In this document: piece after piece, positions 35,287-45,900 of the stretch
Layout of the letters: each line of letters opens with the position of its first letter
Numbering within the stretch: the stretch's first letter is position 1
Assembly (NCBI RefSeq): GCF_026151205.1
Contig: NC_087073.1
Span: forward strand, 1,700,001 to 1,764,000
From: Bolinopsis microptera
Lineage: Eukaryota > Ctenophora > Tentaculata > Lobata > Bolinopsidae
DNA: 64,000 nt
Reading direction: 5' to 3'
Position numbers and translations under genes: made by a program
Notes under the pieces: generated by a model
Databases searched by the model: none
Told to the model about the DNA's origin: nothing
The model's input: only the letters and a program-made list of their open reading frames with translations

Positions 35287-37060
35287 TGGGGGGGTGTCAT
35301 GTCCGTCTATGTCCGCCTATGTCCTGTCCTTTTTGGATTCTATGAGACAACGGACGTGTTTTTTGGGACATAGGCGGACACGGACGGACATTGGCGGACT
35401 CGGACGGACATTGGCGGACTCGGACGGACATTGGCGGACTCGGACGGACATTGGCGGACCCGGACGGACATTGGCGGACTTGGATGGACATTGGTGGACA
35501 TTAGCGGACATTGGTGGACATTAGCGGACAAACATTTTTAGGACTGAAGAGTACTGAAGAGTACTGAGGAGGATGGCTGAGAAGGATGGCTGAGGAGGAT
35601 GGCTGAGGAGGATGACTGAGGAGGATGACTGAGAGGGAGGAGAAGGATCAGGAAGACCCAGGAGGAGGAGGAGGAGGAGGACCCAGAAGGATGACTCAGG
35701 AGGAGGAGGACTCAGGAGGAGGACTGAGAAGGAGGAGGACTGAGGAGGATGGCTGAAGAGGATGGCTGAGGAGGATGACTGAGAGGGAGGAGGAGGAGGA
35801 AGAGGAGGAAGAGGACTGAGGAGGAGGAGGAGAAGGACTGAGGAGGAGAAGGAGGACCCAGGAGGAGGAGGACCCAGGAGGAGGAGGACCCAGGAGGAGG
35901 ACCCAGGAAAAGGCCCCAGAAGGGGGAGGAGGACTAGGGAGGAGGAGAACTGTTGAGGACTGATGAGGAGGACTGAGGACGAGGAGGAAGAGTAGGAGGA
36001 GGACTGAGGAGGGGAGGAGGAAGAGGACTGGGGAGGATCAGGAAGACCCAGGAGGACCCAGGAGGAGGAGGAGGAGGACCCAGGAGGAGGAGGACTGAGG
36101 AGGACTGAGGTGGAGGACTGACGATGACTGAGAAGGAGGAGGACTGAGGAGTACTGAGGAGGATGGCTGAGGAGGATGGCTGGGGAGGATGGCTGAGGAG
36201 GATGACTGAGGAGGATGACTGAGAGGGAGGAGGAGGAGGACTCAGGAGGAGGACTCAGAAGGAAGAGGAGGAGGACTCAGGAGGAGGACTCAGGAGGAGG
36301 ACTTAGAAGAAATGAGAAGGAGGACTGAGGAGAACTGAGGAGGAGGAGGAGGAGGAGGACTGGGGAGGAGGAGAACTGTTGAGGACTGATGAGGACTGAA
36401 GACGAGGAGGAAGAGTATGAGGAGGACTGAAGAGGGGAGGAGGAGGAGGACTGAGGAGGACTGAGGAGGAGGACTGACGATGACTGAGAAGGAGGTGGAC
36501 TGAGGAGGACTGAGAAGGAGGAGGAGGAGGAGGACTGAATAGGAGGAGGAGGAGGGGGACTGGGGGAGGACTGAGGAGGAGGATGGAGGACTGAGAAGAA
36601 GGATGAGGAGGAGGACTGATGAGGAGGACTGAGGACGAGGAGGAGGAGTAGGAGGAGGACTGAGGAGGGGAGGAGGAAGAGGACTGAGGAAGATCAGGAA
36701 GACCCAGGGGGAGGAGGAGGAAGAGTAGGAGGAGGAAGCATCTAAATGTTATTTCCATTTTTGTCCGTTTTTGTCCATTTTTGTCCGTTTTTGTCCGCTC
36801 TATTTTTGAAAATATAGGGTACCGAACGGACAAAAAACATGATCCCCTATAACAGCAAAAATTGAACATTATATTTAGCAATTTAGGTGTCCATTAATGT
36901 CCGCCTATGTCCGCCTATGTCCGTCTATGTCCGCCTATGTCCGCCTATGTCCGCCTATGTCCGCCTATGTCCGTCTATGTCCGCCTATGTCCACCTATGT
37001 CCTGTCCTTTTTGGATTCTATGAGACAAGCGGACATAGACGGACGTGACACCCCCCCCCC
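35287..37060. mobile_element. 1.77 kb poly-G-capped fold-back element with purine-rich core
   Basis: Left end GGGGGGGTGTCATGTCCGTC + TATGTCCGCC; right end is the complement of GGGGTGTCACGTCCGTCTAT + GTCCGC, followed by a C run. TCCTTTTTGGATTCTATGAG occurs near both ends. Subterminal tandem CTATGTCCGC (about 10 copies, 36897-37000) and GGACATTGGCGGACTC (35375-35525) repeats flank the core. A decayed relative (GGGGGTGTCCTGTCC) is at about 43595. ORFs here are repeat-born and rejected. Confidence 0.75.
35530..36740. repeat. Purine-rich (GAGGAGGACTGAG)n array, 1.2 kb
   Basis: Almost every base on the plus strand is A or G apart from scattered CTGAG, GACCCAGG and GATGGCTG units. Larger blocks (for example GAGGATGGCTGAGGAGGAT near 35570, 35755 and 36160) recur, indicating higher-order duplication. 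It lies wholly inside the fold-back element. Confidence 0.95.
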
Positions 37061-37164
37061 TTCATTTTACCCCTTTCATCCCTTATCCCTAGGGCAACTG
37101 TCTCCTTTCATTGTCCACCCCTCCCCCATTTCCATTTCGATATCACCAGCCATATATATTCGAA

Positions 37165-37463
37165 ATATTCATATTTACCCTTCTGTACTGACTGAAGGGG
37201 ACCCTTACAAGATTCTAGATCTTTTAGCAGGGTCGCTTGCAGTGGCGTAACGTTGCCTGTTGGCGCCCCAGCCGAAAAAAGCGCCCCCCTATTGGCGCCC
37301 CCTCCCCTTTTGGTGCCCCTCCTTAAAATTGAACAAGGCGATTTAAGAGGATACACCGGTAAAATCTCTAAAAAAGTGTGTGTATCTAGAGCAAAACGCG
37401 CAGTTTTGCTAGTACTTAAGTTAAGTTTTCAAAATTGTCCCACATTCAAACGACGATTTGGAA
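37165..37463 (-). mobile_element. SINE tail fragment (37165-37236) next to a hAT-like MITE fragment (from 37240)
   Basis: Minus-strand AAGATCTAGAATCTTGTAAG then GGGTCCCCTTCAGT and ACAGAAGGGTAAATATGAAT match the SINE 3' end. CAGTGGCGTAACG at 37240 then starts a copy related to the intact MITE at 42337, sharing TTGGCGCCCC, TTTTGGTGCCCCTCC and CACATTCAAACGACGATTTG (near 37441-37461). The right terminal repeat is missing. Confidence 0.7.
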
Positions 37464-37842
37464 ACTCAAATCCTGCCCATACACCACCAAGCCTAAAATA
37501 AGTGTGTATTTATTTCAGCATATATGTGTTTTGTCAAAAAAGGAGTGTTTAAGCATGAAAATTACTGAACCAAATGTCCCCAGGCCAATCCATTTAGCCA
37601 ATGTGCAGCAGCATCACATCTGATAAAGTAAAAGTAAAGTAAAAAGTCGGTTGAGCTGAGGGCAAACCAGTTAATAACCCATTTTAAAATCTGCCCAAAC
37701 AGTAGTCAGGAATGACTTGCTGGGGAAAACATTTTATAATTTTTTTATAAAATTATTCAAACAATATACACATAATATAGCAATGACCCTATATAAAAAC
37801 AAACCTTTAAGAGTATAAAAAATTCCCTAAACACTCAAAAAA

Positions 37843-39495
37843 TTACCCTTGGCCTTGTGGCTCCAAGTTAAGATCTAGACTGTTTATATTAACAATGTTT
37901 TTTCTCGCACCTCTGTCTCCACGAAGAGAAATCACTGTTGTTCTTAGGATTTCAAAGCGAAGGCGCTTTCTGATGTAACCTACAGCATCCGAGTACCTCT
38001 GGCCAGTGTGGTACTCCATCTTACTGGCCAGCTTTTTTACCAGTCTTTCAGCCTCACTACCCATTCCACCAGAAGTCGAGAACACTAAAGGTGTGAAGCT
38101 TCCTTTCTCCACTTCAAGAACCCTTGCGTTGTAACATCGCTTTTTCTCATTTTCATGGGACTGGTACATTGCTGGGATCGATTTGCTTGCATTGGAGGGG
38201 GCTGGGGCATGAAATACCCTTACATCAAAATATGCCCTCTCTGAAGCATTCCAAATCGATCTTGCAGAAATGTCCAGCCTAGCTTGGTCTCCAAGTACTG
38301 TTCCCTTAGGCAACTTCAGACCATCAACTGGAAGAAGAACTGGCTCAGTCTGCACATCCTTGCATTTCACAGTTCTCATTAGTTCAGCAAAGGTGTCTCT
38401 CAGCGAGTTGTGCCGCAGTGACACATATCCACCGAGTTTGCAGATGAGCGCATGGTTTGCTGAGTACTTTTGGCCACACGTACATGTCTTAGGGCTGTCC
38501 TTTAAGTTTAGGTTATATCTGAGTGCTATTGCGTCTGAGAACTGTTGTTTGTTCATCAGATATCCATACTCTTTCAAAGGTAGTGCTGTTAACCAAGCAC
38601 TTGCCCCTTTCTCAGCAGCTAGTTGGAACATCAACTTTGCCAGTGGTGTTGACTTGAGCTCCTGGCGTATTTCCGCTTGTTTTTGTCGATAGAAGAGATT
38701 TCGTTCAGTTGTTATCTCAGTTTTCACTCCTTTGCTTACTCTCCAGTCCTCTGTGTAGTTGTCTACCTGCTTGAGAATAGCTTCTTTAAGGGGTTTTGTG
38801 GCTCTACATGAGAATTTGTACTCTCGGTCTGCCATGTCCATCATAACTGGTATACCCAATCCTCCATATCTTGGTGGTAGAGCCATTATGTTCCTTAGTT
38901 CATCAGTGCAGCTAAACAGCCTGTTGATGATAGCTGGGATAAACTCATCGCGTGTTACTTGTTCCAGAGGAGTGAGCCTATCTGCAACTCCTGGGGTAGT
39001 TCTGCACACATAGTTCCATCTTTTACTAAGCCCATACATGTATGCACTGTATGCTATTTGAGGTTCTCTTGATGCTATATCACTTAATTGTTTAAGATCA
39101 CGACACCATTCTTGAACTTTTTCCTCGATGAAAGCCCCTTTTCCTTCATCAGTTCCGATAAAGCTGCCCATATATCGTCGACCAATACTTGTCACATTGA
39201 CATCTGGGAACAAGTTTCTTGCCTTCTCTTCGTGCTCAGGCTTGACTATCACCCATGTCTTGGAAGATTTAGGGTTGTAACCAAAAAGTGGTCCTTTAAT
39301 GCAGAGGTTATCCCACCACTTCCTCATTTCTTCCAGTTTTCCCCCAGCAGCAGAGTCATCAGCATACCAGATCTGAGTCACTTTTCTCTCAATGTTTCCT
39401 GCATCAATCAATGGTATTGTACCACATGCATAAAATCCCATAGCAGGTGGATCACCTTGTGTTGTCCCTTCTTCACTAAAACATTTTATAATTCT
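37843..39495 (-). mobile_element. Reverse transcriptase / restriction-like endonuclease ORF of a non-LTR element (5' truncated)
   Basis: The frame is open from about 39519 but has RT similarity from CFSEEGTTQGDPPAMGFYA (RT block 4), through IWYADDSAAGGKLEEM (catalytic YADD), GYNPKSSKTWVIV and the thumb region. A CTCGQKYSANHALIC knuckle (C-x-C-x7-H-x4-C) and a region with LDISARSIWNASERAYFDV + RV follow, plausibly a PD-(D/E)xK-like endonuclease. RT first, then zinc knuckle and endonuclease, is the R2/NeSL/Hero-type order; the clade is inference. The 532-aa ORF from its first Met has no internal stop or frameshift, so it is probably young. The N-terminal RT fingers are missing. Confidence 0.85.
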
Positions 39496-39519
39496 GCAAA
39501 TACATGTGAAGAGAAGGAC

Positions 39520-41595
39520 TCAGCATCGCATGTCATATTTTTTCTGGCGCTGGTAAAGTAATGTACAAAATTATGACATAACATCATCACAAATATCTCC
39601 AAAATGTCAAAAACTCTATATAATAGAAAAAATAATAATACTGGTGGTTACAAGACGAACAATTTTGTACATATATAAATGACCGGAAACCCTACTAAAC
39701 ATATGCATAGAAACACTAGTGCATGGTTTCAGGACATAACATTGTTGTGCCTGATATAGGAGAAACACATTTTTGTTGAGTGTAGAAAGTCAGGAAACAG
39801 CGATTAATTGATATATAATATCAAAAAACATATTATATATGTTCAAAACCATACGTGCTATTTTGTAGCCAAAGGAGCTAATTTCCTTATGAGAACCGCA
39901 TTCCAAGCTTGTGCAATTTCATTTAGCTACACACAATTTATAGTCTTACTTCAAAGCTGTAGCTGTTTGGCCGACGTCCGTCATCCAACCAAACATCATC
40001 CACCAATACATATGAAAGTAAGAAATTAGTCCAAATACATGCAAACGTCGCTCAAGGGGCATTGAACAACAAAGCACCACTTTTTATATTAGCAAATGGT
40101 GTTTTTTCACCATGAAGTAAAGTAATAAATCTGCTAAGTCAATTTTGAAGAAATTCGACAAATGTTGTCAAAGCGTTCGATTTTTATAGTTCGAGGTAAA
40201 ACGTCTTTAAATGCGCGGCTCAATTTTTTTTCTTCCTTAATTTTGTTCAGTACCAGTTTTTGATGTAACAAATCTACATGAATTTTTGAAAGATTGAAAT
40301 ACATATTTAAACACATGTTTTTTGTTTTAAGTTTATGTATTTGGTGTAAACATTTTTTCCTTTATATTTTTCAATTTAAACAATTTTTAATAATGCATTT
40401 TTTACATTTTGAACATTAGATATATTTTTAAAATCTTTTATAATCAAAATTCAATATTAGATTAAAGTTCATTTTGTAGCGCGATGCACTACTGGGTCGC
40501 GCCGCGCATCAAATAATTCTTCTCGCAACCTTAGGTAGATCGGCAAACTGCACCTTTGTGCCTCACCAAGCGGCGAAGGTTTGACATCGAGATAAGAATC
40601 AAAGTTCATTTAAAGTTTTTAATTCAAGTTTTCAACCGAAGTTTTCAATTAAAGTTTTCAATTAAAGTTTTCAATTAAAGTTTCATTTAAATATAATAAA
40701 CTTAACAGCCACGCTGAAAATACATAAAAGCGAAAATCAGAGGCGCGCCGCGCACATTCGCTCCATCATATATCCTAATTCAAAAATCGAGCGCTTACTC
40801 AAAATTTCTCAGATTTGCACATTAGTGAGTTAGTAGCTTACTGAAGTTACTGCATGACGACAAACGATTCTACGGTGTCGTTTTCTTGATAAATGCAAAT
40901 CAAACAATATTTGCACAAATTTCAAGTATCGCTGCTCAATCTGCCATCTATTGCTGTTTCCTGAGGTTTTGATATATTTTTCATAATAGCATAAATAAAA
41001 CTCAAGAAAACAACAATTTTTTCAAGAAAACAACAATTTTATTTAGTATCAGTTAAAGCAGACAAAAACATATTTTATGAATATAACTAGCGCAAACTTT
41101 AGACCATATATCTTCTAAAGGGGACTTGGAGTAGCAAGAGAGTGACCAGAAAGTATATATACTTTTACCAAAAATACGTCGAAATGAATCCAGGGTGATA
41201 CAGGATCTGAGAGTGCAGACCATAAAGTTTACGCACCCACCCTTGCCTCCTGAATTCTTGGTTAGATAGACAATTATGCAAAATTGGTCGTTTATACTCC
41301 AAGTCCCTTTGTTAATAGAAGTAGTATTATTTATGTCTGGAGTTAGCTTCATTCAATAATAAAAATATCAATATAATCAATATTAATATCAATATCAGAC
41401 TAAACTATCAAATAAATAAATTATCAAATATCAATTATTAATTCACTCTGATTAAAAGTTATAAATTAGGATATCTAATATTTAAGAATTTCAACTACAA
41501 GTGGTCGAAAACGCCCAAAATCGATCTGAGATATTTTCAGCGAAAGACTCTGTTGGGTATGTGCACCCAACGGAATTTTGAAAGATTAAATTGCA
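39520..41595. other. AT-rich gene-free stretch
   Basis: No supported exon. AAGTTTTCAATTA is tandemly repeated about five times at 40610-40690. TCAAGAAAACAACAATTTT is doubled at 41008-41041. Two GC-rich spots (GGTCGCGCCGCGC at about 40496; AGGCGCGCCGCGC at about 40740) resemble each other. Confidence 0.45.
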
Positions 41596-41599
41596 GGTC

Positions 41600-41810
41600 T
41601 TTGGTGGTGTAGGGGCGGGAGTTAGATTTCACGATCGAAAGGCTATTGGTTCGGTTCCCCGCTGGTGCATCATTAGTCCCTGAGGTGAGCGTCATTGACG
41701 CTCAGCTAAGGACTCTATCGGGTCTATGCAGCTTCCCGGTCTGATCAGCCGAATGGAAACCATGTGTGAGGGTTAAATGAGTGTAAAAGGGTCCCCTTCA
41801 GTATACGACG
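41600..41810 (+). mobile_element. tRNA-derived SINE, full head and core
   Basis: The head has an A-box-like GGTGTAGGGGCGGGAG and, about 35 bases on, GGTTCGGTTCC (B box with one change). Then comes the core GCATCATTAGTCCCTGAGG, TGAGCGTCATTGACGCTCAG + CTAAGGACTC, GGTCTATGCAGC, CTGATCAGCCGAATG, GTGAGGGTTAAATGAGTG and the tail GGGTCCCCTTCAGT. Confidence 0.82.
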
Positions 41811-41989
41811 GAGTCCGTAGTTTCGTATCCCCCCAGGCTGCTGACATCATGTGTGAACGATCCCTTAGGGCAGGTTTTTAGGTGAAACATTGGTAAAAAC
41901 ACACATGTTGCATCAGTTGTGGTGCTGCAGTGGCTAAAAAATTGGCCTGGGGATATTCGGTTCAGTCATTTTCATGCATTAACATTCCT

Positions 41990-42235
41990 TTGGTGTAGGG
42001 GCGGTATTCAGATTTCACTATCGAAAGATTAGTGGTTAGACTCCCCGCTGGTGCATGATTAGTCCCTGAGGTGAGCGACAGTGACACTCAGCTAAGGACT
42101 CTGTCGGGCCTATGCAGCCTCTCGGTCTGCTCAGCCGAATGTTTGGAAACCATATGCGAGGGTTAAATGAGTGACCCTGCCAAGGGTCCCCTTCAGTACA
42201 GAAGGGTAAATATGAATATTTTTGAATATTTCCTT
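41990..42235 (+). mobile_element. tRNA-derived SINE, second full copy
   Basis: Same architecture as the copy at 41600: TTTGGTGTAGGGGCGG head, GTGGTTAGACTCCCC at the B-box position (decayed), TAGTCCCTGAGGTGAGCG core, GTCTGCTCAGCCGAATG, and a 3' end AAGGGTCCCCTTCAGTACAG + AAGGGTAAATATGAATATT. About 180 bases separate it from the first copy. Confidence 0.82.
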
Positions 42236-42336
42236 GTAAATAATTTAGTAGTACAAATAAGTGAATTGTTGGGACTGAGTGGGGCCGAGATAACTTAAAG
42301 CATCCAAGCGTTCATTGGGAGATTGTGGATTCAAGT

Positions 42337-42585
42337 CAGTGGCGTAACGTCGCCTGTTGGCGCCCCCTTGCCGAAAAGGTGCCCCCTGTTGGCGCCCCCT
42401 CTCCTTTTGGTGCCCCTCCCTAAAATTGAACAAATTAGGCAATATAAGAGGATACGCCGGTAATTCAAAATTTTTTCAAAATTGTCCCACATTCAAACGA
42501 CGATTTGGCCCCCCCCCCCCCCCCCCCCCATAAGACAGCGCCCCCCTGCACAGCAGGGTCAGCAGGGCCCTTCGTTACGCCACTG
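42337..42585. mobile_element. hAT-like MITE, 249 bp, with 8-bp target duplication
   Basis: Perfect terminal repeats CAGTGGCGTAACG / CGTTACGCCACTG. Flanks are ATTCAAGT (42329-42336) and GTTCAAGT (42586-42593), an 8-bp duplication with one change. CAGTGGCGTAAC ends plus an 8-bp duplication are typical of hAT elements. Internally it is rich in GGCGCCCC and C runs. A longer relative lacking its right end is at 37240. Confidence 0.9.
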
Positions 42586-42884
42586 GTTCAAGTCCTGTTC
42601 TCAGCAACTAACTTTTCATGGAATGTACTACGGTTACTGCTGTTAATTCAGTGCAGCTGCAGGATTCTTACTTCGAAACGACCACCTACCTTATTTTGAT
42701 ATTCATAACTCAGTCATAATGATTTAAAATTTAACTTGATGCTAGGCATCTTTTTACCTCAGTTTCAATTTATGTTGGAACAGCTTCGGACTACTAAAAT
42801 GCTTTTTGTAGCCAGTATGTTTAAAAGATTTTCATCATAATCTAATCTAATTATCATGTTCTATGTATTCACATCGAAAATTTT

Positions 42885-42990
42885 GACTTTAGGATGTTGA
42901 TGGCGAAAAGGAGATTTTGACTTTAGGATGGTAATGACAAAAAGGAGATTTTGACGTTAGGATGGTGATGACGAAAAGGAGATGTGGGCT
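42885..42990 (+). repeat. Three tandem copies of a 34-bp unit spanning an acceptor-like site
   Basis: The unit GATTTTGACTTTAG + GATGGTGATGACGAAAAG + GA is present three times with small changes. In the last copy the AG|GATGGTG junction is a candidate 3' splice site leading into an open frame (DGDDEKEMWAAAWEADSSSS). Confidence 0.8.
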
Positions 42991-45900
42991 GCTGCTTGGG
43001 AAGCTGATTCATCTAGCTCGGTTAATATCAAGAAAAGCAGTTTACAGTACAATAAGTTATCGCTGTGCAAAAAGGCGAGTATTGTGATTTACAAACTTTT
43101 TATTTTGAATTGTCTGACTTTTCCATAATTTAAAGGGCCAAGGTTCGCTTGATCGTGTTTCCTTGTGACAATTTTTAAAAAAAGCTGTTGACATTCTATA
43201 TTGTATTATAGAGCACCTGTAAAGTACTACTACCAAGGACGTAAGGAATTCGGAGCCTATAATACTCAGATCAACCGTCTCTTAAAATATGGGACAACAG
43301 AAATGTACAAGTAAGTAAATTCTGGCAATATATATTATATTCAATTCAATTTAATTCAATATTTTGTTTAAAGGGTTTAAATAACTAAATAATTAAATTA
43401 AGTCCAATTTTACACAGCAGACTTACACAATATTTAGGCAACATAACCGGTAACCTACATGATTAGCAACGCTCTCATGCTTAAGAAATGAGTTGTGTAT
43501 TTGCGGATTAATTTACCATCTTACAATACGAAATGCCTAGTCGAAATGAGTTTATGCCACATCATGTTTTCATCGCTCAACCTAGTATGATTGGGGGTGT
43601 CCTGTCCATTTTCGAATCCATGAGCTATTGGAATATTAGTGGACATAGTTTTTGGAAAATTAGTGGCAAGGAGAAGACATGCCTTATTATATATATATAT
43701 CTATGATATTAGCGAGCCTTAATATTTACATAATTCTTGGAGATATCTAGAGAAATACAAATTGTGGAATAATGATTGTGCCACCACGTCATAGTTAGGG
43801 TAAAATATTATTCTTAAAAATTTTAAAATTAAGAAGATTGCTCTATGACTTAAAATTTAAAATTAAGCTAAAGATAACTAATTTTTAATAGTTGGTTACA
43901 GTTTATGACAGTACTGGCATGACCAATGTTATTGTGGCTGGTAAAAGGACCCAGGTCCCAGTTGCCTGTTACCGAACCCCTGGGGACTACAATGTGATAG
44001 GATCAGGCCAGAATAACCAGATGTTTCTATGTAGAGCAATTTATTTCTTTCGGAGCTATGGTTACGTGGTATAGCTGGTGGTCATGTTTATCCTTGTGTG
44101 CTAATAATCCATCCAGATGCTTAGTGATGTGAGTAAATCATGCCCTTCTACGATATATAACGTTTAACTATAAATTTGTTTTTACCACAGAAACTGTGGC
44201 ACTAAGGTCAAGAATTAAAAATGTTTACTCTCATTGATCATAGTTAAAGCGTGTTTTTTCCCCAGCACTACTACACAACAAAAACCTGTCGGCCCACCAA
44301 GGAAACACGGTCGCAGAACAAAGAGCCCAATTGTGCTCCTCTATTCTGCGATCGTGTGTATTTACTATAAACTAGCTAAATGCAGTTAGTAAAATTTATA
44401 CTATGTATAATGTAGTATAATGATATTATACAAGGATCAGTGATCTCATAACTTGATTAAATAGTAATATCCGCTAATTTCCTTGTCCATTTTTAAATCG
44501 ATAAGCCAGAGATTTTGATCCATCGATAGATTTTAATGATGATGCCCGGCAGGAGTCAATTTGGTATGACGAGATCAGAGTATCATTCACTTTTCATGAA
44601 AGTTCGACCGCTTCTAGAACCAAAGAAGTTCAACCGGAAAAGTACGTCAATCTCAGCTAGAGAGCAGCTCATTTTAACCCTAAGGTTGGACAGGACAATA
44701 TAGGGTAGAATCTTGGATGAATATTTATAAATGACGGAATTATCTCTGTCGTCAATCGTTATGAGAAATTTCTCAACTTTTCAGTTGTTTGAACTTTAAA
44801 TTTCTGTAGAGAGATGAAAAGTCGAATTATTTCTTATCTACATTCAATACTACATTATATATATATATATATATATATAAGAGTTATAATGTAAATGTGG
44901 AATATCACTTTTTACATCACTAATTGAAGTTAACACCACAGCTACCTGAAGTCTGGGTGTGCGCAAGGGTATCTGGCGAACCAGTTTGTACTATCCCGGT
45001 GCAGAGTGTGTAGGATAATAAAGAAGGTTGGTGCGCTTAGTTGCTTATTCTATAGATTCATTGAGCCACTGACACTTTGAGTTTACTTATCATCAGGTAT
45101 ACCTCAGGAACAGAAGTCTATTATATCAAGTAAAAATTGTATTTCAGGTGACAACGGCCATCTCTGTCTGCCTGGCTGAACACGCAGATTTTCGTCCACG
45201 GTCGACTGAATGTTGGAAAAAAATTGCTCAGAGATTCCATGAAAGATGGCAGCTGCCGCACTGCATTGGTAATGAAAAAGTCTGACTGAACGGTGGGGAG
45301 GCATCTTGGGATGGGGAGGGGGGAGGCGATCTATTGACGTTGATATATATATATATAATTATCTTTGATTGGACGCCGGGAGCTGAGGGTCTCGAGTTGG
45401 TGAATCATGGAAATTGATGCTATAGCGTTTCCTTAAAGAAGAGAGGAATAGAGTGAGATCAAACGATATTTGTTGCAGTTTGAAGATCATTGCTCATATT
45501 ATGCAATTCTACAGTAACTATGGGAAGTTTTCAATCTTGACTTCCCGAAACGACCATTTTTCAAACTTCAAATGCTCTCCTCGTACAGTTTTTATTGGAT
45601 CATTCTGAAAGCAGGCAAAAACTATACGCCACAGGGTGGCATTTCACACACAGAAATCCGAAACTTAGCCTAGTTAAGGTTCGCCACAGTTTCAAAAATT
45701 CACGAATTAAATTTCGATGTTTTTGAGTAGCATAAATTTTAGGAGTATGATTTAAACATTCAGAGCCGACCAATTTTATTATCCTCGTCTGTCCTGAGAC
45801 AGAAGAGGCATTTACACATGTCATTTCAGGGGCAGTGGACGGCAAGCATTGCTTCATTACAAAATTTGGGAAAACTGGAAGTTACACGATTAATTATCAC

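Noticed and set aside
36303-36881. 192-aa Ser/Pro-rich minus ORF
   Set aside because: It is the complement of the GAGGAGG array.
38270-39561. Plus-strand ORFs opposite the RT element
   Set aside because: Antisense shadows of the minus-strand reverse transcriptase.
43892-44074. 60-aa ORF between transposase exons
   Set aside because: Inside an intron of the transposase model, no match to transposase motifs or splice sites; left uncalled.
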